A stretch of DNA of 64,000 nt from Rhodanobacter sp. C06 (GCF_002001105.1 NZ_MUNP01000028.1:1-64000), one strand, 5' to 3'; numbered from the stretch's first letter, positions 53,610 to 63,164 are shown. The notes: generated by a model from the sequence alone, not told the origin. A program made the numbers and translations.

Positions 53610-56609
53610 TCAGAACGCCACGCGCAGCGTCAGCGCATAACGGGTGTCGTTCACGTACCAGGAAGTGACGTGCTTGCCGGATGCGTTCTGATCCATGATC
53701 GTGCGCTGTTCGGCATTGTTGAGGTTGTTCATTTCCAGGCCGAGCTTCACGTGCTCGTTGAACGCGTAGAAGACCGAACCGTCCAACTGTCCGTAGGCAT
53801 CGGCGAATACCGGCAGCTTCCACGGAATGTTGTTGTCGGTGCCGTTGTAGCCATTCGGGCCGATCGACAGCAGATACTGACTGCGCCAGTTGTAGGCCAG
53901 CCGGATCTGCCACGGACCGTGCTCGTAGAAGCCGGCGACATTGAGGGAGTTCCTCGACAGGCCATCTGCCGGGAGGCTGCCGTAGGTGGAGCCATCCGTA
54001 TCGATCGGCACCGCCGTGGTGTCGTTCGGCACATGGGTCCTGCTCCGGATGTAGGTGTAGTTCACCGACATGCCGAAGCCCTTGACCGGCAGGAAATCGA
54101 AGAACTGGTTCCAGCCGATTTCCGCGCCATCGATCGTCGCCTTGCCGACGTTCACCGGACGGGTGATCAGATACTGGTAGTTGTTGCCGTCGACACCCGG
54201 ATACGCCACGAACTGCGACTCGTTGCGGAAATAGTCGCTGATCCCCTTGTGGAACAGGTTGACCCAGGCCATGCCGCCGCGGTCCTGGTCGAAATACCAC
54301 TCCAGCGACAGATCGAACTGGTTGGCCTTCATCGGCGTCAGGTACGGATTGCTGTTGGAGCTACCGGTCAAGGTCAGCTTGTCGAGTGGCAGGGTGGTTG
54401 TGCCGGCCGGCGGCGTATAGCCCGACAGCACCCCGGCATTGAGAATCTGATAGGCCTGCATCTGGCTGAAATCCGGCCGCGCAATCGCCTTGGAGAAGGC
54501 AAAGCGCGTGATCCAGTTCGGAGCGAACTCCCACTTCACGTTCAAGCTGGGCAGGACGTCGGTGTACTCGTTGCGCGCATTGATGGGGGAAGACTGGCCC
54601 GTGCCCAGATAAGGCGCCAACGCCTGGTTTGGATACACCACAAAGCCATCGGCGGCGTTCCTGGTCTTCACCGCGCGTACGCCGATGTTGCCGCTCAGGC
54701 CGACCTCATCCACCCCGAAGTCGAGCATGGCGTACGCCGCATAGGTCTTTTCGTGCTGAAGGTTGGTGTACGCGGCATCGAGCAGCGTGGGCTGGTACGG
54801 GACGTTGTAGCCGCCACCGATGTAATACGGAATGGCGGCGTCGTGGATGGCCGCGTAGCTGCCCGGATAGCCCAGCGCAGTCGACAGCACCGGTGCATAG
54901 AACGCACCCGGCGTGCCCGCGCCGCCCCGGTAGAAGTTGCTGAACGTGTCCAGGTGCACCAGGTTGCTATTGACCGTGCCGTTCAAGTCCAAGCCGGGTA
55001 ATGCGCCGGCAGGCATCGCCCAGCCCTGCATCCAGGTCTGGAACACAGGTATCCAGTGGTAGCCGGTATCGATGTTGTTGGCGTAGCGGTTGGTCAGGCG
55101 CACGCCCGCCTTCACCCCCTGCACGAACCCGTCGACGAAGCTGTGGTCGATGTCGGCACGCCAGGCCAGTTCTTTCGCGTAGTTCTGGTCCTGGTGGTCC
55201 TGGGTGAATCCCCAGTAGTAGTTGGCAGGGTCCCCGGTGAAGCTGGAATCGACACCGATGCGCGGCGGGCTGTTGCCGTTCAGGGCGACGTCGATGTAGG
55301 GCACGTTGGTGCCCAGGGCCACCGTGGAATCCAGGCTGCTTGTAGTGGCCTTGACGAACTGCAACGAGCTCGTGAGTTCGGTGCTTGTGCCCAGCCGCCA
55401 CTTCATCCCGGTGGAGAAATTCGTGGTTTTGGAGTGGCTGTTGGACGCCTGGATGTCGGTGCCCATCGGCACGCCGCCGTTCTGCGTGAGGCGACCGGAC
55501 TGGAACACGCCACCATTGACCACGCTCGGCTGGCTTGCGTCCACCATCACCTGCGTCGGGTCGTTGCTCACGAAGATCGCATCCTCGTTCCAGACCTCGT
55601 GGTATTTGCTCTGGAACGCGGTGGCGTAAAGGTCGACGTCGTCGTTGGGGCGCCACTGGAAGGCCAGATAGGCGCCATCGCGTTTGCGGTCGTAGCGCAG
55701 GGTGCGCCAGTCGGCGCCGCGCGGCACCCAGATGCCGCCCGCGTTCTTGAAGAACGGACGCACGAACAGGCCATCGGTACGCGTGGCCAGGCGGGAATCG
55801 GCGACATCGACGAGGAAACCCATTTCGCCGAGGCTGGTTTGCCAGCGGTTGCTGTAGAGCACCGAGGCGGACGGCTTGTACTTCTCGGCAAAGTTGCCGT
55901 AGTTCTCGCTGGCCGAAGCGGCGATCTTCTGGCCCTGGAAGTCGAAGGGCATGAAGGTGCGCAGGTTCACCGTGCCACCCAGGCCGCCCTCGATCATCTC
56001 GGCCGTCTGGTTCTTGTAGACGTCGACGCCGGACATCAATTCCGATGGCACGTCCTGGAAGCTGAGGGCGCGCCCGCCGTTGGCGGAAAAACTGTCGCCG
56101 CCATTCAATTCGGAACGCACCTGCGTGAGGCCGCGCACCTGCACGCCATTGCCTTCGGCAGAGAAGTGTTCCGGATCGCCTTGCGAGAGGAAATGGTCGA
56201 TGGTGACGCCGGGAATGCGCGACAGGGTTTCAGTGACGCTGCGATCCGGCAGCGCGCCGATGTCCGTGGCGGACAACGAATCGACGAAGGTGTCGGCGTC
56301 GCGCTTGATGTCCTGCGCCTTCTCGACTGATGCGCGGATGCCGGTCACCACGACGGCAGAGAGGTCCTTGGTCTGCTTGGCGCCCGCCTTCTCGGCCTTT
56401 TTCTTCGATGGCTTCGCGCTGGTTGCAGCTGCCTGCGACGCCTCCTGGTCCTGCGGCTGCCCCTGCGGCGCCCATGCGGCCGGCTGCGCATGCAGCGCCA
56501 GCGGCCCACAGCACAGCAGTCCGAAGGCGATTGCGCTGGACAAACGCGCCATCGGGAGCTTCCTCGCCGCGTAACGGCGTCCGGCATCAAACGTGGTGTT
56601 GCCCATCAT
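53610..56609 (-). CDS. TonB-dependent receptor, Xanthomonas type
   Basis: This 999-aa outer-membrane receptor has a signal peptide (about 25-43), a Lys/Ala-rich linker, a TonB-box-like LSAVVVTG and a plug domain (ALPDRSVTETLSRIPGV, then QVRGL). A 22-strand barrel follows, ending in an aromatic residue (LRVAF). The ATG at 56609 has GGAG eight bases upstream. It should import oligosaccharides released by GH74. It is the first gene of the operon with GH74-CE20-GH35-GH3-GH31-GntR. A 154-bp gap containing a small hairpin separates it from GH74. Confidence 0.95.
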   Translation of the reverse strand: MMGNTTFDAGRRYAARKLPMARLSSAIAFGLLCCGPLALHAQPAAWAPQGQPQDQEASQAAATSAKPSKKKAEKAGAKQTKDLSAVVVTGIRASVEKAQDIKRDADTFVDSLSATDIGALPDRSVTETLSRIPGVTIDHFLSQGDPEHFSAEGNGVQVRGLTQVRSELNGGDSFSANGGRALSFQDVPSELMSGVDVYKNQTAEMIEGGLGGTVNLRTFMPFDFQGQKIAASASENYGNFAEKYKPSASVLYSNRWQTSLGEMGFLVDVADSRLATRTDGLFVRPFFKNAGGIWVPRGADWRTLRYDRKRDGAYLAFQWRPNDDVDLYATAFQSKYHEVWNEDAIFVSNDPTQVMVDASQPSVVNGGVFQSGRLTQNGGVPMGTDIQASNSHSKTTNFSTGMKWRLGTSTELTSSLQFVKATTSSLDSTVALGTNVPYIDVALNGNSPPRIGVDSSFTGDPANYYWGFTQDHQDQNYAKELAWRADIDHSFVDGFVQGVKAGVRLTNRYANNIDTGYHWIPVFQTWMQGWAMPAGALPGLDLNGTVNSNLVHLDTFSNFYRGGAGTPGAFYAPVLSTALGYPGSYAAIHDAAIPYYIGGGYNVPYQPTLLDAAYTNLQHEKTYAAYAMLDFGVDEVGLSGNIGVRAVKTRNAADGFVVYPNQALAPYLGTGQSSPINARNEYTDVLPSLNVKWEFAPNWITRFAFSKAIARPDFSQMQAYQILNAGVLSGYTPPAGTTTLPLDKLTLTGSSNSNPYLTPMKANQFDLSLEWYFDQDRGGMAWVNLFHKGISDYFRNESQFVAYPGVDGNNYQYLITRPVNVGKATIDGAEIGWNQFFDFLPVKGFGMSVNYTYIRSRTHVPNDTTAVPIDTDGSTYGSLPADGLSRNSLNVAGFYEHGPWQIRLAYNWRSQYLLSIGPNGYNGTDNNIPWKLPVFADAYGQLDGSVFYAFNEHVKLGLEMNNLNNAEQRTIMDQNASGKHVTSWYVNDTRYALTLRVAF

Positions 56610-56973
56610 GTTGGTCTCTCCCCAAGATTTGACATGGCCGACCATTTCGACAGTCCGTCGGCTCCCCCGCGAGATGCGCAACCAGCCCGAGCCCGTTCGC
56701 AAGCTCATCGCTTCAGCGCATGTTGGATGCTGTCGCGCCGCACTAAAATCGGACAATTGCGAAATCAAAAGTCCGCGCTAACGTTTCTCCATGTGCGTCT
56801 GCAGCATGCCCAGTGCCGGAGTTGCTCCCCAGCTGGCTTTGACCTCGCGCAGCCTGGTCAGCCGAGGCCACTTCCACGCCACTGCATGACGGGAACGCGT
56901 GTTTTGCCCGTGCTGTTGCGGCCGAGACAGTGCGCAGTTCATTGCCGCGCCACCCACCAGCGGAGCACGCTGC
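56610..56973. promoter_or_regulatory. Divergent region between the receptor gene and the GH27 remnant
   Basis: This 364-bp region has no gene. It carries the second long copy of the shared motif at 56752-56790. The motif lies 142 bp upstream of the receptor (in reverse orientation) and 183 bp upstream of the GH27 remnant (same orientation as at the fucosidase). Confidence 0.6.
56752..56790 (+). promoter_or_regulatory. Shared 39-bp upstream motif, receptor/GH27 copy
   Basis: The two blocks are the same as at 37952-37990 (GACAATTGCGAAATCA and CGCTAACGTTTCT), with identical spacing and only 7 mismatches in 39 positions. Confidence 0.6.
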
Positions 56974-57234
56974 ATGCGTTCGCTCGTTCTCTCGCTCGCC
57001 CAGGCCACCATGTTCATCACCGCACCGGTGACGGCCGAAACGCACGTGGCCGCCGTCCCGCCGATGGGCTGGCACGGCTGGAACCATTTCGCGCGGAAAG
57101 TCACCGGCACCGATGTGCGGGCGGCGGCCGATGCCATCGTTTTCAGTGGCAAGCGCGACGCCAGCTGCGTCTACATCAACATCGACGACCCCAGGCAGGG
57201 CAAGCACGGCCCGGACTCGGCGCCCTTGCCAGTC
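56974..57234 (+). pseudogene. Truncated GH27 alpha-galactosidase
   Basis: The gene keeps a ribosome site (GGAG eight bases before ATG), a signal peptide (ITAPVTA) and the start of a GH27 barrel (PPMGWHGWNHFARKV, then DAIVFSGKRDASCVYINIDD). After about 85 residues, homology ends and the frame continues with unrelated sequence to 57405. The catalytic Asp region is missing. It is probably a remnant of an alpha-galactosidase once part of this locus. Confidence 0.75.
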
Positions 57235-57317
57235 GCAACTCCATGGCTGGCTCGAGACGAACAGAGTGACCACGACAGCACGAGTCAAACATTCTTTGGC
57301 CAGCAAAGGAACCTGCG

Positions 57318-58697
57318 TTACACAGGGTTCTGCTCGCGCTCGTCGCTGGCGGGCAGCTCGAACACCACGCGCAGGCCCCTGCCGTCTGCGCGCGGCTCGG
57401 CATAGATTCGTCCATTGTGCAATTGGATGATGCTGCGACAGATGGCCAAGCCCAAGCCGCTGCCGCGATCCTCCTCGCCACTTTGATGGAAGCGCACGAA
57501 GCGGTCGAAGGCCCGCTCGCACTGATCCATGGTCAAGCCCGGTCCCTCGTCCTCAACACTGACCCTCCAGTAACGAGGCACGAACTCCGAGCGCAGCGTG
57601 ATCAGGCCGCCGGGCGGCGAGGCTCGCAAGGCATTCGTGAGGATGTTCAGGACGACTTGTCGAAGCCAGCGTTCCTCGAAAGCCACCACGCCCTCGCCGC
57701 GGTGCGTGTAGCGCAGGCGCCGTCCCTGGTGCTCGGCCAAGGCGCGGACATCCTGCTCGAAGTTCTGCAGGAAGCGATGTGGATCCTGCGGCACCAGGCT
57801 CATGCGGACGCCCTGTGCCTCGGCACGCGACAGAAACAGCAGTTCATCCACCATGTGGTTGACGCGGGCCAGTTCCTCCAGTTGCACCAGTACGGCCTCC
57901 TCCTGTGTCGGATCCAGGTTGCCGTCGGCGAGCAGCTTCTCGGCATGCAGCCGCACCAGCGACAGCGGGGTCTTGAGCTCGTGCGATACCTCGGCGCTGA
58001 ACTGGCGTACCTGGGTGAACGAGGATTCGAGTCGATCGAACATCTGGTTCAACAAGCGTGCTAAATCGGAGATCTCGTCGTCGACTCCGGTGACGCCGAT
58101 GCGTTCGGTGAGATTGTCGGAGCGAATGCGGTTGGCCGTTTCGCCAATCAGTCGAACCGGTCGCAGCATCAGGCGGGAAAGGCCCAGGCCGATCACGATG
58201 CTGGCCAGGATCATGCTCAGCAGCAGCGCGAGGCTGACTTCGGAATAAGCCACCATGGCGCGGCGCATCTGGCCCACCGGCGTGCCGATGCTGACATCGA
58301 ACGGTGGCAGCACGAACTCGGCGATGCGCAGCTCGCCGATGCCGGGAATGGTGCCGTTGAAGACCCGCTTGCCTTTGACGTCGGGCAGCGGATTGCCGGC
58401 CAGGTTCTTCGAGCGGAACAGGTTGCCCTGTTTGGGCGAGTCGATGCTGATATAGAAAAGCACCGAGGCGTATTCGGTGGTCTGGCGGATGCGTTCGTTG
58501 ATGATCGCGCCATTCAGCGTCGGATAGTCCGAGCCAAGGCGCGCCTTGATCTGCCCGAATTCCGTGGCATTGAGCAGGTCCAGGTCGTGGATCACGTAGT
58601 TCTTCAGCAGCTGGTGGCCGGCGACGAACAAGCAGGCCAGGGTAAGCGTGACACTCAGTACGAACCAGAACGTGATGCGCGCGCCGATCGATTTCAT
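57318..58697 (-). CDS. Sensor histidine kinase
   Basis: This 459-aa membrane kinase has TM1 about 10-30, a periplasmic sensor loop about 31-150, TM2 about 153-177 and HAMP about 178-232. The phospho-acceptor His is in FSAEVSHELKTPLSL (near 240), followed by the ATPase N, G1 and G2 boxes (NILTNALRASPP, EDEGPGL, GSGLGLAICRSI). It pairs with the response regulator whose stop overlaps its ATG. The periplasmic signal is unknown, but the divergent secreted proteins with sensor-like domains are candidates. Confidence 0.94.
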   Translation of the reverse strand: MKSIGARITFWFVLSVTLTLACLFVAGHQLLKNYVIHDLDLLNATEFGQIKARLGSDYPTLNGAIINERIRQTTEYASVLFYISIDSPKQGNLFRSKNLAGNPLPDVKGKRVFNGTIPGIGELRIAEFVLPPFDVSIGTPVGQMRRAMVAYSEVSLALLLSMILASIVIGLGLSRLMLRPVRLIGETANRIRSDNLTERIGVTGVDDEISDLARLLNQMFDRLESSFTQVRQFSAEVSHELKTPLSLVRLHAEKLLADGNLDPTQEEAVLVQLEELARVNHMVDELLFLSRAEAQGVRMSLVPQDPHRFLQNFEQDVRALAEHQGRRLRYTHRGEGVVAFEERWLRQVVLNILTNALRASPPGGLITLRSEFVPRYWRVSVEDEGPGLTMDQCERAFDRFVRFHQSGEEDRGSGLGLAICRSIIQLHNGRIYAEPRADGRGLRVVFELPASDEREQNPV

Positions 58698-59353
58698 ACC
58701 AGCTGATAGCCGATCCCGCGCAGCGTCTTGAACAGCGGTTCGGTCGGATTGGACTCGAGTTTGGTGCGCAGGCGGCTCATGTAGACGTCCAGCAGATTGT
58801 TGTCCGTCAGACCGGGCCAGATTCTTTCCGAGATGTACGAGCGGGTCAGGGTGCGCCCCGCGTTCTGCATGAAGATTTCGAGCAGCGCGAATTCCCGGCT
58901 GGTGAGATCGACGTTCTGGTCCTTCAGCTTGACCGTATGACTCAACAGATCCATGCGTACGCAGCGATGGGTGATCACGGTCTGCTTCACCGCCGACTGG
59001 CGCCGCAGCAGGGAACGCACGTGGGCGAGCAGCTCATCGAAGCTGAAGGGCTTGGGCAGGTAATCGTCGGCGCCGAGGTCGAGACCCTTGATGCGGTCCT
59101 CCACCGCGTCGCGGGCGCTGAGGATGAGCACGGATTCGTTGAAGCCGGCGCGGCGCCATTCCGAGAGCAGGTGCAGGCCGTCGCCGTCGGGCAGGCTGAG
59201 GTCGAGAATGATCACGTCGTAGTTGGTCTCGGCGAGCGCATCGCGCGCGTCCTCGCAGGTGCCAACCCAGCACACCGTGTAGGCACATTCGCTGAGCCCT
59301 TGCTTGAGAAACTGGCCGAGACGCTGCTGGTCTTCGACGACGAGGATCTTCAT
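58694..59353 (-). CDS. OmpR-family response regulator
   Basis: This 219-aa regulator has a receiver domain (MKILVVEDQQRLG; phospho-acceptor Asp in VIILDLSLPDGDG; Lys in DYLPKPFSF) and a C-terminal winged helix ending LRTKLESNPTEPLFKTLRGIGYQLV. The ATG at 59353 is chosen, since the residues upstream to 59398 are not family-like. It is translationally coupled to the kinase and divergent from the beta-propeller genes. Confidence 0.95.
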   Translation of the reverse strand: MKILVVEDQQRLGQFLKQGLSECAYTVCWVGTCEDARDALAETNYDVIILDLSLPDGDGLHLLSEWRRAGFNESVLILSARDAVEDRIKGLDLGADDYLPKPFSFDELLAHVRSLLRRQSAVKQTVITHRCVRMDLLSHTVKLKDQNVDLTSREFALLEIFMQNAGRTLTRSYISERIWPGLTDNNLLDVYMSRLRTKLESNPTEPLFKTLRGIGYQLV

Positions 59354-59625
59354 GGTGCACCTGTCAGGCGACATTGCGTGGCGAGTGTAGGCCAGCATTG
59401 CGTGTAGCCGGTGACGCGTCGCACAACGCGTTCAAACCTGACGATTTCTTAAGAATGTCTACAGGTTGCCGTCAGGCCGATGACCTACGGTGTGCGCCAC
59501 GCGACGGTGCGAACCGGCCGCCAGGGGACCATCGTGGATTCGAATTCATTGCCGTCGGTCTTGGGCGCTTTCCGCTGCCGTACGAGCATCCCACTTCATT
59601 CGTTTCGTCAGTCAAGGGAACATCG
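59354..59625 (+). promoter_or_regulatory. Divergent control region with TTAAGAAT-N2-CTACAG box
   Basis: TTAAGAATGTCTACAG at 59449-59464 lies 96 bp from the response regulator start and 161 bp before the first propeller gene. The same 16-bp pattern recurs at 61210-61225. No gene is present in these 272 bp. Confidence 0.55.
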
Positions 59626-61083
59626 ATGATGCGTTACACAATGCTTCTGGCGACCGCCTTGCTGGCCTCCCCGCTACTCGCGCAGGAACCGACCCAGACC
59701 AACGCCCAGCATCTGGTGGACCAGACGCTCGCCGCACATCCCGACATCACCATCGTGGCGATGCACCTGACGCCGCCGAAGCAGTCGGACAACGTCATCT
59801 TCGCGTCCAACATCGGGCGCATCGGCAAGAAGGCCGACTCCGACGACATGAACGTCGTCAATAACGGCAAGACCAATCTGGAGGTCACCAAGGCCGGCGA
59901 CCACTTCGCGGTCGAACTGCCCTTGCTCGATGCCGGCCACCAACGCCTGGGCGCATTGAGCCTCATGTATCCCTACAAGGCGGGCGACGACCAGGCAGCG
60001 CTGGCCAGGCGTGCCGAGGATGTGCGCGACCAGCTGAGCCGGCAGATCCCCAGTCTCGCCGAGCTGGTCCGGCCCTACCGGGGCAGCACGACACCGCCCG
60101 CGGCCGCGGCGGATCCCAACCCGCCCGCCACGCTGGTCGGACGCAGCACCAACTGGCACCCGGGCTATTCCGGCGACCTCGACCACTTCGGCGTCGACGT
60201 CAAGGGCAACCGGCTGTTTCTGGCGGCGGAGGATCACGGCTCGGTGGAACTGTTCAACCTGAGGACTGGCCAGCATGAGCGCACCCTCGGCGGCATCGGT
60301 ATCCAGATCCCGCATGCCTTCGTCTATCTGCCCAGGCACAACCGCCTGATCATCGTCGACGGCGGCACGAGCGGGCCGAAGATCCTGGATACCACCGACT
60401 ACAAGGTCGTGGGCCACATCAAGCTGACCGCGCCCGGTGCGGATTCAGTCGAGTACGACGCCTCGACGGGTCATCTGTACATCGTCACCGGCGGCCACGA
60501 CATGAACATGAAGGATTGCTTCCTCAATGACGTGGACCCGCTCACCGGGCACGTCTACGCCACGCTGCGCTTCGATTCGAATCAAACCCAGGCGGTCAAG
60601 GCCGAGCAGCACGGGAGCCGGCTGTTCGTGAACGTGGCCGACCACGGCTACGTGGCGGTGGTGGACAAGAAGACGCTGAAGGTGATGGCTCGCTGGCCGA
60701 TCCATGGCGCCAAGACCAATCTGACGATGGCGCTGGACGAAGCCGACCACCGCCTGTTCGTCGGCAGCCGCAATCCCAGCAAGCTGTTCGTGCTCAATAC
60801 CGACACGGGTGCCACGGTGGCGATGCTGGATGCGCCGGCGACGTCGGATGGATTGTTCTGGGACAGCGCCCGCAAGCGCGTCTATGTACCCGGCGGCGAC
60901 GGCTACCTTGGCGTGTTCCAGCAGGTCACCCCCGATCTCTACGCAGCACGTCCACGCATTCCCAGCGCGATCGGCGCGAAGTCGGGCATCGTGGTCCCTG
61001 AACTGAATCGCCTGTACCTGGCCGTTTCGCCCGGCGCACACCGCAAGGGCGGCGAGATCCTCTGGTTCAAGCTGGGCGAGTAG
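59626..61083 (+). CDS. Secreted beta-propeller protein with one N-terminal sensor-like domain
   Basis: This 485-aa protein has a signal peptide (MLLATALLASPLLAQ). One copy of an unnamed domain (about 24-145) contains LVDQTLAAHPDITIVAMHLTPP, NIGRIGKKADSDDM and GALSLMYPYKAGDD. A YVTN/YncE-like propeller follows (about 165-485; VDKKTLKVMARWPI and FVLNTDTGATVAML). The alternating pattern of the N-terminal domain suggests a PAS/Cache-type fold, which is inference. The ATG at 59626 has AGGGA six bases upstream. It is divergent from the two-component system, and its paralogue follows. Confidence 0.85.
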   Translation: MMRYTMLLATALLASPLLAQEPTQTNAQHLVDQTLAAHPDITIVAMHLTPPKQSDNVIFASNIGRIGKKADSDDMNVVNNGKTNLEVTKAGDHFAVELPLLDAGHQRLGALSLMYPYKAGDDQAALARRAEDVRDQLSRQIPSLAELVRPYRGSTTPPAAAADPNPPATLVGRSTNWHPGYSGDLDHFGVDVKGNRLFLAAEDHGSVELFNLRTGQHERTLGGIGIQIPHAFVYLPRHNRLIIVDGGTSGPKILDTTDYKVVGHIKLTAPGADSVEYDASTGHLYIVTGGHDMNMKDCFLNDVDPLTGHVYATLRFDSNQTQAVKAEQHGSRLFVNVADHGYVAVVDKKTLKVMARWPIHGAKTNLTMALDEADHRLFVGSRNPSKLFVLNTDTGATVAMLDAPATSDGLFWDSARKRVYVPGGDGYLGVFQQVTPDLYAARPRIPSAIGAKSGIVVPELNRLYLAVSPGAHRKGGEILWFKLGE

Positions 61084-61319
61084 CTGTCGAGGATGCGCCC
61101 GGAACGTCAGCCAAGGCGACGTGGTCGTGCCGCCGGATTGCGGTGCCAGTTGCAACGACCTGGATGCCCGCCGTGACCGCCGAGACGCCAGGCATCAGCT
61201 TAATTTCTTTTAAGAATCGCTACAGATATCCGCAAGGTGCAGCTCGCAGAATGCAGCAACGCTCCGATCCAGCGCACCCGCATTTCCAACCCGCCATCCC
61301 ACCACTGAGGCAATCTTCC
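61084..61319 (+). promoter_or_regulatory. Intergenic region with second TTAAGAAT-N2-CTACAG box
   Basis: TTAAGAATCGCTACAG at 61210-61225 repeats the box at 59449-59464. It lies 95 bp before the next ATG, suggesting an independent, similarly regulated promoter. There is no gene in the gap. Confidence 0.55.
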
Positions 61320-63155
61320 ATGCGCCGTACCGCCCTGTTCCTGGCAACAGCCTTGCTGGCATCACCGCTGCTGGCCCAGACCCCGACCAAAACCTATGCC
61401 CAGGAGCTGGTCGACGAGACACTCGCCGCGCATCCGGACATCGCGATCATGGCGCTGCACGTGACGCCGCCGAAGCAGGCCGACAACATCATCATCGCCT
61501 CCAATATCGGGCGCATCGGCAAGAAGGCCGACTCCGACGATATGGGTGTCGTCAACACCGGCAAGCCGGCCATGGCCGTGAACGCGGAAGGTGACCACTT
61601 CGAAGTCGAGTTGCCGCTGCAGGACGTCACCCACGACACCGTGGGTGCGGTGAGCATCGTCTACCCGTACAAGGCAGGCGATGACAAGGCAGCGCTGGCG
61701 AAAAATGCGGAGGCAGTGCGCGACGAGTTGCGCCGCAAGATCTCCAACGTCGGCAACCTTACCCAGGCCTACCAGTTCGATCCGGCCATCCCGACGCATA
61801 CCTATGCGCAGCAGTTGGTCGATCAGACCATGGCCGCGCATCCCAGGCTGCTGATCCTGATGCTGCATATCGTGCCGCCGGGCAAATCGACCAACGTGGT
61901 GGTGGGTACCAGCATCGGCCGTTTCGGCAAGCCGGCCGACGACGATGACATGCGCGCCATCAATACCGGCATTCCCAACCTCGAGGTCAACGGCCGTCGC
62001 TTCGAGGTCGAGACGCGCCTGCTCGACGCCAGCGGGAAGACCCTTGGCGCGGTGGGCATCGTGCTTCCGTACAAGCCTGGCGACGACAAGAAGGCACTTG
62101 AGCGCGAAGGCTTCGCCATCCGCGACGAGTTGCGCGCGAAGATCCCCGACTTGGCCAAGCTGATGGAGCCGGTCGCCCCGGTGGCTGTCGCCGATCCCAA
62201 TCCAACGGCGACGCTGATCGGACGCAGCACCGATTGGCACCCCGGCTATTCCGGCGACTTCGACCACTTCGGCGTCGACGTCCAGGGCAACCGGCTGTTC
62301 CTGGCGGCGGAGGATCACGGCTCCGTGGAGCTGTTCAACCTGAGGACCGGCGCGCACGAGCGCACGCTCCACGGTGTCGAGACGCCACACGCCTTCGTCT
62401 ACCTGCCCGAGCACAACCGGCTGATCGTCACCGACAGCGGCAAGGGCATGACCAAGATCCTGGATGCCACCAGCTTGAAGGTCGTGGGCCACATCACGCT
62501 GGCGCCGGGTGCCGACTCGGCCGAATACGATCCCTCGACCGGCCACCTGTACATCGTCACCGGCGGCAAGGATGTCGGCATGAAGGACTGCTTCCTCAAC
62601 GAGGTGGATCCGCTCACCGGCCATGTGTACGCCAAGCTGAGGTTCGACTCGGACCACGTCGAGGCCGTGAAGGCCGAGCAGCATGGCGGTCGGTTGTTCG
62701 TGAACGTGGCCGACCAGAACTATGTGGCCGTGGTCGACAAGAAGACGCTCAAGGTGATTGCGCACTGGCCGCTCAGCGGCGCCCAGACCAACCTGACGAT
62801 GGCGCTGGACGAGGCGGACCATCGCCTGTTCGTCGGCACCCGCAACCCCAGCAAGCTGTTCGTGCTCAATACGGACACCGGCGCCACGGTGGCGATGCTG
62901 GATGCGCCGGCGACTTCGGACGGGCTGTTCTGGGACAGCGCCCGCAAGCGCGTCTATGTACCCGGCGGCGACGGCCATCTCGGCGTGTTCCAGCAGGTCA
63001 CGCCCAACCTCTACGCCGCGCGGCCGTGGATCGCCAGCGCCACCGGTGCCAAGTCGGGCATCGTCGTTCCGCAGCTGGATCGCCTGTACCTGGCCGCTTC
63101 GCCAGGTGAGCACGGCAAGGGCGGCGAGATCCTCTGGTTCAAGCTGGGCAACTAG
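61320..63155 (+). CDS. Secreted beta-propeller protein with two N-terminal sensor-like domains
   Basis: This 611-aa paralogue of the preceding protein has a signal peptide (ALFLATALLASPLLAQ). Two tandem copies of the unnamed domain lie at about 24-145 (LVDETLAAHPDIAIMALHVTPP) and about 158-280 (LVDQTMAAHPRLLILMLHIVPP). The propeller (about 290-611) is nearly identical to that of its neighbour. The near-identity of the propellers points to recent duplication. Role unknown; periplasmic or secreted location is inferred from the signal peptide. Confidence 0.85.
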   Translation: MRRTALFLATALLASPLLAQTPTKTYAQELVDETLAAHPDIAIMALHVTPPKQADNIIIASNIGRIGKKADSDDMGVVNTGKPAMAVNAEGDHFEVELPLQDVTHDTVGAVSIVYPYKAGDDKAALAKNAEAVRDELRRKISNVGNLTQAYQFDPAIPTHTYAQQLVDQTMAAHPRLLILMLHIVPPGKSTNVVVGTSIGRFGKPADDDDMRAINTGIPNLEVNGRRFEVETRLLDASGKTLGAVGIVLPYKPGDDKKALEREGFAIRDELRAKIPDLAKLMEPVAPVAVADPNPTATLIGRSTDWHPGYSGDFDHFGVDVQGNRLFLAAEDHGSVELFNLRTGAHERTLHGVETPHAFVYLPEHNRLIVTDSGKGMTKILDATSLKVVGHITLAPGADSAEYDPSTGHLYIVTGGKDVGMKDCFLNEVDPLTGHVYAKLRFDSDHVEAVKAEQHGGRLFVNVADQNYVAVVDKKTLKVIAHWPLSGAQTNLTMALDEADHRLFVGTRNPSKLFVLNTDTGATVAMLDAPATSDGLFWDSARKRVYVPGGDGHLGVFQQVTPNLYAARPWIASATGAKSGIVVPQLDRLYLAASPGEHGKGGEILWFKLGN

Positions 63156-63164
63156 GAGCGGATG

